Shown in pieces: positions 41,497-49,937 of a DNA stretch of 52,032 bases; within the stretch, counting starts at the first letter, position 1, and each line of letters begins with the position of its first letter. The notes below the pieces were generated by a model. That model did not search any database and was not told where the DNA came from. It worked only from the letters and a program-made list of their open reading frames with translations. The DNA is taken from contig CAJUBE010000033.1 in the NCBI GenBank assembly GCA_910584725.1, positions 1-52,032 on the forward strand, read 5' to 3'. This DNA is from an uncultured Lachnospiraceae bacterium (GTDB lineage: Bacteria; Bacillota; Clostridia; Lachnospirales; Lachnospiraceae). The position numbers and the translations under genes were made by a program.

Positions 41497-42216
41497 TTAT
41501 TCAGTTGTGCAGGCGTCCGTGATGTACGTCATGGTCAACATACAGAACACATACGTCTGGATCGCTCCCGAGAACAGGTCGAAATACACGTGGAGCGCCG
41601 CCGGCCAGATGATTGCGATTTTTGAAAGAAGCGCATACACCAGAGCCATCATAACCGTACCCGACAGAACGTTTGCAAACAGACGCAGCGACAAAGAGAT
41701 CGGCACCGCCACATCACCGATCACGTTAATCGGCGCCCAGATCGGCCACGGGTCGCACAATCCCGCAATCACGCCCTTCACTTTCTGGTACCTGAACTTG
41801 TTGAAGTGGATCAGTACGAACGTCATAACGCCCATCGGGAACGTCACACCATAGTCCGCCGTCGGCGGCCTGAGTCCGAACAGTCCCGAAATATTGCTCA
41901 GCAGGATAAATATAAATATCGTGCTGATGTAGTTACGGAATTGCGGACTGAATTTGCCCATAACGCCGCCAACCATCTTATCAAGCATCTCCACCACCAG
42001 CTCGACAATGTTCTGGAATGTCCCCGGCACATCCGAGGCGTGCTTAATAACACGGTTTGCCGCGATGCAGAACCCTATGATTACCAGCATAACAATCAGC
42101 AGGCATACATGAGTGGTGGTAATCCACACAGTCTGCCCGAAAATCTCATAGGAAAAAACGCCGTGAATCATAAAGTCAATATCCGCACCGCCTGACAACA
42201 TAATTCCCTGTCCCAT
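41497..42216 (-). CDS. atpB: ATP synthase a subunit
   Basis: Stator channel subunit of Fo, 239 residues, with five or six membrane helices. The essential arginine lies in PISLSLRLFANVLSGTVMM. The start at 42216 (MGQGIMLSGGADIDF) has GGAGGTGAGA upstream; 55 further codons read through the preceding gap and are rejected. It follows the AtpI gene by about 60 bp, where a GTAAC...GTTAC palindrome lies. Confidence 0.97.
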   Translation of the reverse strand: MGQGIMLSGGADIDFMIHGVFSYEIFGQTVWITTTHVCLLIVMLVIIGFCIAANRVIKHASDVPGTFQNIVELVVEMLDKMVGGVMGKFSPQFRNYISTIFIFILLSNISGLFGLRPPTADYGVTFPMGVMTFVLIHFNKFRYQKVKGVIAGLCDPWPIWAPINVIGDVAVPISLSLRLFANVLSGTVMMALVYALLSKIAIIWPAALHVYFDLFSGAIQTYVFCMLTMTYITDACTTE

Positions 42217-42275
42217 CTTCTCACCTCCTTCTACACATGATAAATATGTGAAACATGTAACAGCGGCCTGCACCG

Positions 42276-42689
42276 TTACAAGGCAGTACCGTCCGATATT
42301 TCCCGCTCTTCCTTCCCCGCGCGCAGCCTGTGAATCAACGGATTCAGATAAGCGGACACTTTCATGCCCATATACCCGCAAAAGGTAAAAATCGGATTCG
42401 CAAAATCCACATACATTAGCGCGCCCATCACTACCACCAAAACCGCGTAGCGTATGATATTCTGCGCGCCCATGCTCTTCACGGCCTCCTTCTCCGGCAG
42501 GTCAAGCCCCCTGTCCAGAGCCCACCACATATGAAACGCACCCGCCAGGGCCAGAAACACGCCGATCCAGAGCCCAATACTGTATGCGGGATTCCGCGAA
42601 AAAAGCAAAAGCGCTATCTCAAAAATAACGCCGTATGCCAGAATGCCCAGCCAAAGCTCCAAAAGCGTCGGATCAATCTTTCTTTTCAT
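42276..42689 (-). CDS. atpI: ATP synthase subunit I (AtpI, ATP-synt_I type)
   Basis: A 137-residue membrane protein with four helices (GILAYGVIFEIALLLF, IGLWIGVFLALAGAFHMWW, YAVLVVVMGALMYVDF, FCGYMGMKVSAYL) and a basic tail. The family assists c-ring assembly. It overlaps the preceding AtpZ-like gene by 17 bases. Sequence identity within this family is low, so the call rests on topology and position directly before atpB. Confidence 0.85.
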   Translation of the reverse strand: MKRKIDPTLLELWLGILAYGVIFEIALLLFSRNPAYSIGLWIGVFLALAGAFHMWWALDRGLDLPEKEAVKSMGAQNIIRYAVLVVVMGALMYVDFANPIFTFCGYMGMKVSAYLNPLIHRLRAGKEEREISDGTAL

Positions 42690-42951
42690 TCTCTTTCATC
42701 TCTTCTTTTATCTGCGTGCTGCGTCTGCGCGTCCTTGCCGGCGTCTCGTAAATCTTTCTCGCAAACCGGAACACGTTGGTGAATCCCGCCAGCGCGCCCA
42801 CGAAAAAAAGCGCCACCATCCAGACATTGGTCCCAAGCTTTCTGTCAAGAAACATCCCCGCAAAGGAGCAGAGAAAGATGGGAACAAGCATGTTGACGCC
42901 AAACTGTGTGATCATCGTTAACGCCTGATAAACCGTTTTATGATACTTCAA
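42673..42951 (-). CDS. AtpZ/AtpI-like protein, TTG start
   Basis: First gene of the atp operon, 92 residues with two membrane helices (ITQFGVNMLVPIFLCSFAGMFLD and VWMVALFFVGALAGFTNVFRF), as in the F0F1-ATPase gene 1 (AtpZ) family. The frame is open up to 43035, but the promoter -10 box at 43001-43006 shows that any start upstream of about 42994 would precede the message. TTG at 42951 with GGAAGGCGG just upstream is the best start. Confidence 0.82.
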   Translation of the reverse strand: MKYHKTVYQALTMITQFGVNMLVPIFLCSFAGMFLDRKLGTNVWMVALFFVGALAGFTNVFRFARKIYETPARTRRRSTQIKEEMKENEKKD

Positions 42952-43000
42952 AGTACCGCCTTCCCAATCCGCAGAATTTCCCCTAAAGCCTAACAAGAAA

Positions 43001-43029
43001 ATTATACCCATTTTTGGTACTTTTGTCCA
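43001..43029 (-). promoter_or_regulatory. promoter of the atp operon
   Basis: TGGACA, 17 bases, TATAAT on the minus strand, with a GGG before the -10. Transcription from about 42994 would give a 43-base leader to the TTG start of the AtpZ-like gene. Confidence 0.8.
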
Positions 43030-43067
43030 GCCCAACTTCTATGGTAGGCAAAATTTTTGTGGAAACA

Positions 43068-43096
43068 TTGACATTTATCCCTCGGCGGTGTACCTT
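43068..43096 (+). promoter_or_regulatory. promoter of the DUF402 gene
   Basis: TTGACA, 17 bases, TACCTT, followed by an AGGGGGG ribosome site. It is divergent from the atp promoter 40 bp away. Confidence 0.65.
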
Positions 43097-43123
43097 TAAA
43101 TAACAAAGCAGGGGGGACAAAAT

Positions 43124-43600
43124 ATGGCAGATCCGATTCTTTACCGCAAGAGACTGATTCCTGAGGAATGTGTCCTGTTGAAAGACGACAGGCTTCTTTA
43201 CCGCGACGGGGAGATTATTGTGACTGCCTGGAACACACTGAAACCCCGCAAGGATCTGCATCACGGCCTTTCCTGCTACTACCTGAGGGAAGGCATAAAA
43301 GTGAGTCGTTTTTATGATGAAAACGGCTCTCTTCTGTACTGGTACTGCGATATTGTAGATTACGATTACGATGCCGGAACGGATACATATGTCATCACCG
43401 ATCTTCTGGCGGACGTCATCATTTACCCCGACGGATTCGTAAAGGTCGTGGATATTGACGAACTGGCCACCGCCAAGGAAGCGGGATTGTTGACCGACGC
43501 CATGCTGAAAAAAGCGCTCCTGACCCTCAATCATCTGCTGCAGGTCATTTATGACGGCGGATTTGAGAAATTGCAGGAGCCGCTGGAACGGTATAGGTAA
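43124..43600 (+). CDS. DUF402 domain protein
   Basis: A 158-residue protein of the FomD/DUF402 family, whose characterised relatives hydrolyse nucleotide-linked substrates using metal ions. The typical core is visible: WYCDIVDYDYDAGTDTYVITDLLADVIIYPDGFVKVVDIDEL, with the metal-binding acidic residues in DIVDYDYD, DLLAD and DIDEL. The substrate in this bacterium is unknown. It is a single-gene unit with its own promoter and a stem-loop plus T-run after its stop. Confidence 0.88.
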   Translation: MADPILYRKRLIPEECVLLKDDRLLYRDGEIIVTAWNTLKPRKDLHHGLSCYYLREGIKVSRFYDENGSLLYWYCDIVDYDYDAGTDTYVITDLLADVIIYPDGFVKVVDIDELATAKEAGLLTDAMLKKALLTLNHLLQVIYDGGFEKLQEPLERYR

Positions 43601-43631
43601 TCCACCGTGCCGCGATTGAGCACAGCTCAAT

Positions 43632-43662
43632 CTGCAAAATCGCCGCTTTGCAGCCGCTTTTT
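43632..43662 (+). terminator. intrinsic terminator of the DUF402 gene
   Basis: CTGCAAA and TTTGCAG form a 7-bp stem followed by CCGCTTTTT. A second stem GATTGAGC / GCTCAATC just upstream (43614-43632) and CGGGCTTTCGCCC and GAAAGCAAGCTTTC downstream make the whole convergent gap highly structured. Confidence 0.6.
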
Positions 43663-43761
43663 GCTCATCACGGGCTTTCGCCCTATAGATTTGCGCCATC
43701 TCAGCCATCCGAAAGCAAGCTTTCTTCTGTCTGATCTGCCACAAATCTGCTCGGCTCAATG

Positions 43762-44961
43762 CTAGTAGAAGATGTGTCCCCCGATTCTGTACCTGGGTTC
43801 TATTCCGTCTACGGGCGTGCGGAAATAAACGCAGTTACTTACGTTGGTGGTGCCGCCCATAACTTCATCGGCAGCCTGATAGCAGCTCCCGGTGGCTCTG
43901 CCCTCCGCGAGCGCGAGCGCAAGACGTCCGCTGGCCACGGGCGAAAACTGTCCCGACTGATAAATCACTCCTGTCACCGTATCAGGGTATACAGAACTTA
44001 ATACGCGATTGATTACCACCGAGCCGACGGCTACCTGTCCGCTGTAGGACTCCCCGCCCGCCTCGCAGTAAATCAGATTCGCCAGAAGGTATCTATCCCC
44101 CTCTGCAAAACTCACCTCGGAAATATCGCGCCAGCTTGACTGTGCCGCCAACTCTGCCATACGGAGTTCTTCGGCAAGCTTGGCACGCAGGGCGGACAAT
44201 TCCTCCTCCTGCTCCTTGAGCTTCTGCTCGTAAGCGAGAGCCGCAGCCTCCGCCTCGGAAATCTGATCCGCCGTAGCGTTTAAGCTGCTGGAAGTCTGGC
44301 TCACAAGCCCGGAAACACGTCCCTGCTCCGCCACCACCTGCACCCTGTATTCGCCCAGCTCTTCCCTGTTTTTCTCCTGCTCTGCTTTCGCCAGCTCCAG
44401 TTCTTCCTGCTTCTGTTCCATCGCCGCCTGCGCCGCTTTATACTCGTCCAACACTTTTTTCTGGTATGCAGAAAGCTGCTCAATATATTCATTTTTATTC
44501 AAGAAATCGGACAGGCTCCCGGAAGAAAAAAACAACTCCATGTAAAGATTGCTGCTGCGCTCGTAGGTAAACTGAATCTGCTTTTTCATGGTGGCATACT
44601 GCTCGTCCTTCAGGGCGATGGCCTCCGCCAGCTCTTCCTCCACCTGGGCAATCTGTTTTTCCAGATCGTCGATCTCCTCCTCCTTTTCGGCAATCTGTCC
44701 CTCCAGCTCGTTCAGGTTGTTGCTCACCTGGGTAAGCTCCGTGTTCAGCGTGGAAAGAGTCCCCTGCAAAGAGCTGTGCTGCTCGTTCAGCCCCTTCAGG
44801 TTCTCCTCCGTCTCATCCAGTTTTTCTTCCGTCTCTTCCCGCTGCTGCTCCGCCTCCCTGATCTGCTGTCTTGTCTCCTCCGTAGCCTGCACGGAGAGCG
44901 GCATTAAGCCGCAGAGCAGAACAAGCGCCAGGCAGGCAGCCGCTCTTCGTTTCCTTTCCAT
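43762..44961 (-). CDS. coiled-coil cell wall hydrolase (SleB/CwlJ-type catalytic domain)
   Basis: Secreted peptidoglycan hydrolase of about 399 residues. The signal peptide MERKRRAAACLALVLLCGLM is cleaved near VQA-TEE. Residues 28 to 265 form a long PcsB-like coiled coil (QQREETEEKLDETEE, IAEKEEEIDDLEKQIAQVEEE), and residues 290 to 399 a Hydrolase_2 domain: LANLIYCEAGGESYSGQVAVGS with the catalytic Glu, VINRVLSSVYPDTV and GQFSPVASG. The coiled coil suggests control by a membrane partner, as FtsEX controls PcsB. The start codon is either 44961 (AGAGGA) or four codons earlier. Confidence 0.9.
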   Translation of the reverse strand: MERKRRAAACLALVLLCGLMPLSVQATEETRQQIREAEQQREETEEKLDETEENLKGLNEQHSSLQGTLSTLNTELTQVSNNLNELEGQIAEKEEEIDDLEKQIAQVEEELAEAIALKDEQYATMKKQIQFTYERSSNLYMELFFSSGSLSDFLNKNEYIEQLSAYQKKVLDEYKAAQAAMEQKQEELELAKAEQEKNREELGEYRVQVVAEQGRVSGLVSQTSSSLNATADQISEAEAAALAYEQKLKEQEEELSALRAKLAEELRMAELAAQSSWRDISEVSFAEGDRYLLANLIYCEAGGESYSGQVAVGSVVINRVLSSVYPDTVTGVIYQSGQFSPVASGRLALALAEGRATGSCYQAADEVMGGTTNVSNCVYFRTPVDGIEPRYRIGGHIFY

Positions 44962-44975
44962 ACTTCCTCTCATTC

Positions 44976-44995
44976 CGACTTATTTTTCAATCTCT
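44976..44995. repeat. deletion form of the dispersed intergenic repeat (R3)
   Basis: ATTCCGA is joined directly to CTTATTTTTCAATC, the two ends of the sequence that in R2 (18211-18337) are over 110 bp apart. It again precedes the ribosome site of a minus-strand gene. A further fragment TTCCGAAGCG lies at 45498-45507. Confidence 0.55.
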
Positions 44996-45053
44996 TCTCC
45001 CCAATTATATGAACTCATAAGACCTATCAGCGAATGCCGTCTCTTAAGCATCC

Positions 45054-45485
45054 TTAACAGTTTTCTATCAAATCCACTCTTCTCTGATGTCTCTCCCCGT
45101 GGGAAAAGGGCGTGTCCAAAAAGATATCTACGATATCAAGCGCCACCATTTCCCCGATGATCGCCGCGCCCATGGCAAGCACATTCGCGTCGTTATGTTC
45201 CCTTGTCAGTCTCGCGGAAACCGGATCGCCGCAGAGCGCACAGCGGATTCCCTTTACCTTGTTTGCCGTCATGGAGATCCCGATGCCCGTGGTGCAGATC
45301 ACGATACCCCTGTCGCACTCTCCCGAAGCCACCGCCTTCGCCACCGCCGCACCGAAAATCGGATAATCGCATGAGCTCTTATCCGGGCAGCCGAAGTCCT
45401 TGTACTCCAGTCCCCGCTCCTTCAAATGCGCCATCACCTTCTGTCTCAAATCATATCCACCATGGTCACTTCCTATTGCAATCAT
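45054..45485 (-). CDS. rpiB: ribose-5-phosphate isomerase B
   Basis: Interconverts ribose-5-phosphate and ribulose-5-phosphate, 143 residues. The protein starts MIAIGSDHGGYDLRQKV; Cys64 in VICTTGIGISMTANK is the catalytic base, and REHNDANVLAMGA is conserved in RpiB. The start at 45485 has GGGAGG upstream; 31 codons before it fall in a repeat-rich gap. It follows the TsaC-type gene by 103 bp. Confidence 0.95.
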   Translation of the reverse strand: MIAIGSDHGGYDLRQKVMAHLKERGLEYKDFGCPDKSSCDYPIFGAAVAKAVASGECDRGIVICTTGIGISMTANKVKGIRCALCGDPVSARLTREHNDANVLAMGAAIIGEMVALDIVDIFLDTPFSHGERHQRRVDLIENC

Positions 45486-45587
45486 GTCTGCCTCCCTTTC
45501 CGAAGCGCGCAAAGCGACGCTTCCTGCTATATTATTTGTGGACACCGCCAATTTGACATTCTTGTGTGCAAGAAGCAAAACTTCTTC

Positions 45588-46637
45588 TCACACATTTATC
45601 ACCCTGTGTCCCGCCGCTTTCAGCAGCCGATTCATCACCGCCTGCGAAATGCCTTCCCCGTCGAAACTCTCCGAATAAATCAGCTCCACACCTTCGTCAT
45701 CAAACTCGCGCAGAACACGGTACAATCCTTTCGCTGCCGCAGCAGCGTCCGTTCTTTTTCCGACACTGCGCAACACATCCGCTTCATATTTATCTATCGT
45801 CTCATCTGTAGCAATCACGCCTGTCTTTTTCCCGTTCCTTCGCCCTTCGGCAAGTTCTTTGCCAATATAATCCGTTACCTCCTCCGCTGGTCCTCTCACA
45901 ATCGTAAGCTCACCCTTCGGCGCATAATGCCGGTACTTCATGCCCGGCGCTTTCGGGGCTTGTCCGCTGTCGGCGGAAAAAAGCGTTTCGTCCTCATCCA
46001 CGCGTCCCAGCTTCTGCCGGAGCATTTCACCGGTGATAAAACCCGGCCTCAGAATCGCGGGCGGATCCACCGTCAGATCCACAATCGTCGATTCCAATCC
46101 GAGCGTGGCATCTCCGCCGTCCAATATCATTTCTATCCTTCCGTCCAAATCCTGCGCCACATAGGACGCGCGGGTAGGACTCGGCCTGCCGGAACGATTG
46201 GCGCTGGGCGCGGCCACATAACCGCCTGCTGCCCTGATAAACGACAAGGCCACAGCGTCTGACGGCATACGCACCGCCACCGTGTCAAGCCCGCCCGTCG
46301 TCTCCTTCGGCACCAGATCCGATTTCTCCAGAATCATGGTGAGCGGCCCCGGCCAGAAAGCCGCCGCCAGCTTTTTCGCCGTCTCCGGCACACACTTCAC
46401 AATAGCCTCCAAAGCCTCCATGTCCGCGATATGCACAATCAACGGATTGTCGGAAGGTCTGCCCTTCGCTTCATAAATTTTTCTGGAAGAAGCCGGATTC
46501 AGCGCGTCTCCTCCCAGCCCGTAAACGGTCTCCGTGGGAAAGGCCACCAGACCGCCTGCCCTGATAATCTCTCCTGCCTCCCGAATCGAAGCCTCGCTCT
46601 TATGTGATTCGTCTATCTGGACTACTTTTGTAAGCAT
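45588..46637 (-). CDS. ywlC: L-threonylcarbamoyladenylate synthase (Sua5/YwlC type)
   Basis: Makes threonylcarbamoyl-AMP for the t6A modification of tRNA. The 349-residue protein has a TsaC domain (residues 15 to 205) with VAFPTETVYGLGGDA, KGRPSDNPLIVHI and SANRSGRPSPT, then the linker PGMKYRHYAPKG and a C-terminal Sua5 domain. This is the long Sua5 form. It is preceded by the truncated amidase gene 45 bp away. Confidence 0.95.
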   Translation of the reverse strand: MLTKVVQIDESHKSEASIREAGEIIRAGGLVAFPTETVYGLGGDALNPASSRKIYEAKGRPSDNPLIVHIADMEALEAIVKCVPETAKKLAAAFWPGPLTMILEKSDLVPKETTGGLDTVAVRMPSDAVALSFIRAAGGYVAAPSANRSGRPSPTRASYVAQDLDGRIEMILDGGDATLGLESTIVDLTVDPPAILRPGFITGEMLRQKLGRVDEDETLFSADSGQAPKAPGMKYRHYAPKGELTIVRGPAEEVTDYIGKELAEGRRNGKKTGVIATDETIDKYEADVLRSVGKRTDAAAAAKGLYRVLREFDDEGVELIYSESFDGEGISQAVMNRLLKAAGHRVINV

Positions 46638-46682
46638 AACTCTCTCATGTCCTCACTTAGATCCGCTGCCAGAAGCGCGCAT

Positions 46683-47282
46683 CTACTCCGTCTTGTTCAG
46701 GTAGTTCATAATCGCCAGATGAATCGCCCACGCCGTCTTTTCCTGATAAACCTCCGAGGAAAGTTTCTGCGCCTCCTCATAGTTGGACAAAAAACCGCAC
46801 TCCACGATCACGATGGGCGACGATGTCTTTTTTAAAAGGTAATAGCTGCTGTTCGCCTTCGCCTGTCTGGCGTTGTCCGGATCAATCTGCTCCGCCAGCA
46901 CCCGCTGCATACACTCCGCGATCTCCTTGCTCTCCTCGCTGCCCTCATAGTAGAAAACCTGTGCGCCGTGCACATATTCCTCGTGATAACTGTTTTGGTG
47001 GATGCTCACCGTCAGCGCCGGTCTCTTCTCCTCGATCAGTGCCACGCGGTTTTTCATGTCCTGCACCTTTTTGTTGGAGACGTTCTCGTCATAAAGCCCC
47101 GCATCGTCTTCCCTTGTGAGCACCACGTCCACGTCCGCCGCCGCAAGGAACATAGCCAGCTTTTTCGCTATCTTTAAATTGATGTCCTTTTCCAGACTGC
47201 CATCCACGCCCACCTTGCCCGGATCAGCCCCGCCGTGTGGCGGCGGTAACTTGCGGTAAAATGATACCGATATGATACACAT
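46683..47282 (-). pseudogene. N-acetylmuramoyl-L-alanine amidase, 5' part removed by element insertion
   Basis: The C-terminal part of an Amidase_3 enzyme is intact: HGGADPGKVG (first zinc ligand His), ALTVSIHQNSYH (second zinc His), and VIVECGFLSNYEE with the catalytic Glu. Before HGG the expected LDAG is replaced by LPPP, and the frame goes on for only 15 codons of sequence that belongs to the integrated element (MCIISVSFYRK), with no ribosome site or signal peptide. The break lies at about 47238, next to the recombinase gene, so the 5' half should be at the other end of the element, outside the window. Confidence 0.8.
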
Positions 47283-47285
47283 TAT
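47225..47285. other. attachment-site junction of the integrative element
   Basis: The amidase reading frame leaves its family consensus within the codons just before CACGGCGGG (47229-47237). The boundary sequence CCGCCGCCACACGGCGG is imperfectly palindromic. The element side carries a near-palindromic ATGATACCGATATGATA (47261-47277) that may be a recombinase arm site. The exact crossover bases cannot be set without the other junction. Confidence 0.65.
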
Positions 47286-47343
47286 TCTGTGTAACAGTAT
47301 CTTGTAGATGTGGATTTTTTATTTTCGGCTGATGATTGATACA

Positions 47344-48954
47344 TCAGCCGATATTCTCTTTGTTGGTATATACTGTTTTGAAAAGTGCTTCTAACTCGCT
47401 TGAAAAATTGTATGTGATCTTGATTTTGTGGTTTTCATATACCGTTATTTCATGTATCATTTCCACCACAATATCCCTGTCCAATTTTTCAATAACCCTA
47501 AGCTCTAACAGGCGTTTTATCCACGGACTGTCAAAAATATCCGGCGTAGCTTCGTCCTGTCTGTTATCAATGCTTTCAAGCTGCTTTTCCAGTAATTCTT
47601 CTTTCTTTAGGTAATCCTGCCGATATGTGACAAATTCATCTTTGGAAATCAACTCACTTCGGTAATCTTCGTAAACCGCTTTTTTCAGCTTCCGCACTTT
47701 TTCCAGTTCAGCGGTCAGACGGTTTTTCTCGTTTTCATTTACCCGCTTTACTGTAACGGCTGCTTCTTGGTTCTGTTCAATGACTTCACGCATATTGTCA
47801 ATGTTCTGCATGATAGCTTTCAAATCGTCCAAAATGATTTTTTCCAAAACCAAATGCGGTATAGGGTGCGGAGTACAATATTGTCTGCCGGAGCGTACAT
47901 ATGTCCCGCAATAGTAATTGACAATACCGCCGCCGTGTCCCGGTGTCCCGATTTTCTTTGTCAAAGCCCTGCCGCAATCCCCGCATTTCAAAAAACCTGC
48001 AAAAATACTCATGTTGCTGTTTAAGTCAAGATTGCGTGTCCTGCGCTTTAACAAATCCTGTACCTTGTTCCATGTTTCATCATCAATGATCGCTTCATGT
48101 GTGCCTTTTACCACAATCCAATCTTCTTTGTCTTGGGCTTTCGATTTCCCCCTCATTCTCTGGCTTTTCTTGTTCTGCACCATATTACCGATATACATTT
48201 CGTTTTGTAAAATTCGGTTTATGGTTGAGTACGTCCAGTAAGAGGTACTGTCTAAACGGTTGCTGTTCCTGTAATTATCTCCGTTTATCTTTTTGTATTC
48301 AGACGGGCATACAATTCCGTCCTCATTCAGCATAGCCGCAATACGGATTTTGCCGTGTCCCTCTATATAGAGTTGGAAGATTTTGCGGATAACTCCGGCA
48401 GCATATTCATCAATAACCAACTTGTTTTTATCAGCAGGAGATTTCTTATATCCATAGGAAGCAAACGCCCCTATAAATTCCCCTGCCCTCTGTTTGGTTT
48501 TCATGGAAGCATGGACTTTTTTTGAAATGTCCCTTGCATACTGCTCATTAAAGATATTCTTTATCGGCAGCAACATATCATAAGCCTGCTTCATACTGTC
48601 AATATTATCCGTAATGGAAATGAAACGTACTTCGTGATCCGGGAAATAGCGTTCCAAATATTTTCCTGTGTCAATGTAATCACGTCCGAACCTCGAAAGG
48701 TCTTTCACAATCACACAATTCACTTTTCCGGCTTCTATGTCTGCAATCATTCTCTTAAATGACGGACGGTTAAAATTCGTCCCCGTAAATCCGTCATCTA
48801 TGTAGGTGTCATACAAAACAAAGTCGTCCTTGTCTTTTAAGTAATCTGTAATCAGTTTTCTCTGATTTCCAATACTGTCACTCTCTGCCTTATCGCCGTC
48901 CTCTCTTGATAACCTAATATATTCAGCCACGTTGAAAAGTATATGTTTCCTCAT
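47344..48954 (-). CDS. large serine recombinase (integrase)
   Basis: Site-specific recombinase of 536 residues that integrates and excises the element. The catalytic Ser16 lies in AEYIRLSREDGD; IVKDLSRFGRDYIDTGKYLE is the second resolvase motif. A recombinase domain follows (GFIGAFASYGYKK, INRILQNEMYIGNMVQ), then a zinc ribbon starting CGDCGRAL with Cys pairs at YYCGTY and RQYCTP, and a coiled-coil segment (residues 410 to 470) of the kind that controls direction. It ends 106 bp from the junction, as usual for the terminal gene of such elements. Confidence 0.96.
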   Translation of the reverse strand: MRKHILFNVAEYIRLSREDGDKAESDSIGNQRKLITDYLKDKDDFVLYDTYIDDGFTGTNFNRPSFKRMIADIEAGKVNCVIVKDLSRFGRDYIDTGKYLERYFPDHEVRFISITDNIDSMKQAYDMLLPIKNIFNEQYARDISKKVHASMKTKQRAGEFIGAFASYGYKKSPADKNKLVIDEYAAGVIRKIFQLYIEGHGKIRIAAMLNEDGIVCPSEYKKINGDNYRNSNRLDSTSYWTYSTINRILQNEMYIGNMVQNKKSQRMRGKSKAQDKEDWIVVKGTHEAIIDDETWNKVQDLLKRRTRNLDLNSNMSIFAGFLKCGDCGRALTKKIGTPGHGGGIVNYYCGTYVRSGRQYCTPHPIPHLVLEKIILDDLKAIMQNIDNMREVIEQNQEAAVTVKRVNENEKNRLTAELEKVRKLKKAVYEDYRSELISKDEFVTYRQDYLKKEELLEKQLESIDNRQDEATPDIFDSPWIKRLLELRVIEKLDRDIVVEMIHEITVYENHKIKITYNFSSELEALFKTVYTNKENIG

Positions 48955-49025
48955 AATCGTTTACCTTTCAACCGCTTCCCTTGATCGTATTTTACTACAA
49001 AGGAGCGAATTTTTCCATTGCTTTT

Positions 49026-49166
49026 TCACGGAGAAACAACTTCTTTTTTTATTTGTTCTTTTACATGGGTCTGAATAATGCGGTTTACAAGCTCTGCGAC
49101 AGTGATCTTGGCTAAAAATTCTCTTTCAATGGTATAGCGTGTTGTTTCCTGCCTGCCATTTTTCAA
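49026..49166 (-). CDS. 46-residue element protein, TTG start
   Basis: A short ORF with a GGAGGGATAGCCG leader and a TTG start at 49166. It encodes (M)KNGRQETTRYTIEREFLAK followed by ITVAELVNRIIQTHVKEQIK and the end KKEVVSP. The protein is basic and helical. Small proteins with a YTIERxFLxK...ELxxRII pattern commonly sit between the integrase and regulatory genes of clostridial elements; their function is unknown, although a recombination directionality role is plausible. No ATG alternative exists. Confidence 0.65.
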   Translation of the reverse strand: MKNGRQETTRYTIEREFLAKITVAELVNRIIQTHVKEQIKKEVVSP

Positions 49167-49676
49167 TCGGCTATCCCTCCTACATATAATCAGTTCAAAA
49201 AATGTTATGCAACCTACTCATAACAGCATATTAGATACAGCTTATCCAATATGCTAAATAGTTTTTGGAAATAATGGGCGAAACGGACGGCTTGGCAGCT
49301 CCACGGGACTTGCACCCCTCTCATTCTTATGAGTAGCCGTGTCATACGGGTGTATCATTATGCCAATGTGCGGGTCTTGGCGGCGGCAGTTTCCACTTTG
49401 CCGCCTGCGGTTCACTGATAATAAATCGCTCGCCCCTTGCCGGGGGTCTTGGCGTATCAGCCCGCAGGCTCGCCGCACATTGAACGTGTCCGTTTGCCCT
49501 ATGCTGCGCCGTGCGCTTTCTTTGTCAAAGTTCCGGGGCTTGTCAGCCCGCAAAGGCACACCATGAAGATGTACTTTTGCGGAATGGCAAGAAACAGCGG
49601 GCGGTAAGCCCGCCCGTGCTTTTCTGCCTGCAAAAGAGGAAAAGGAAAGGGAGTTTTATTTTTCCCCTCTGCATTT
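49167..49676. other. 510-bp structured non-coding region of the element
   Basis: I see no supportable gene here. The stretch is GC-rich and full of short palindromes (GCGGGCGGTAAGCCCGCCCG at 49597-49616; repeated CAGCCCGCA at 49460 and 49541). On the minus strand GGGTGCAAGTCCC with GTGGAGCTGCCA after it resembles a tRNA T-arm and acceptor end, or a group II intron fragment, but a full cloverleaf is not present. Open frames on both strands look like low-complexity artefacts without ribosome sites. Confidence 0.5.
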
Positions 49677-49937
49677 TTACGCTACCTTAAAGGTCGGAAT
49701 TTTTGCGATCAGCTTGGTTTCCAGTCGGCGGCGCAGTTCTTCATCAACGTATAAATGGGGGCTGCCCTGTTCGTCATACATGGTTCTTGTTGACAGTGCG
49801 GCAATGAAGCCCTCAAAGTGTTCCAGTACCTTGTTGATAGCGTCCACGTTGCCGGAAACAGCCGATACAATGACGGGGTAAGGGAGTACGCTTGTCCTGT
49901 CCCATGCGCCCGCTTTTTTGTCCGTTCTTTTATTCAT
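49677..49937 (-). CDS. helix-turn-helix conjugative element protein
   Basis: An 86-residue protein (MNKRTDKKAGAWDRTSVLPY, then VIVSAVSGNVDAINKVLEHF, then YVDEELRRRLETKLIAKIPTF). This pattern is the small helix-turn-helix protein (HTH_16, Tn916 Orf8-like) that sits after the sigma factor in many clostridial elements. The ATG at 49937 is preceded by GGAGGG and overlaps the sigma factor's last codons by 8 bases, so the two are coupled. Its role is thought to be regulatory. Confidence 0.82.
   Translation of the reverse strand: MNKRTDKKAGAWDRTSVLPYPVIVSAVSGNVDAINKVLEHFEGFIAALSTRTMYDEQGSPHLYVDEELRRRLETKLIAKIPTFKVA

Noticed and set aside
42257..42279. Third full MITE copy at the GTAAC...GTTAC palindrome
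   Set aside because: Only 23 bp with five-base matching termini and no target duplication; could be a plain hairpin after atpI, so it is mentioned only as a possible relic.
49254..49566. Two overlapping frames on opposite strands in the element
   Set aside because: Both are low-complexity readings of a GC-rich structured region without ribosome sites.
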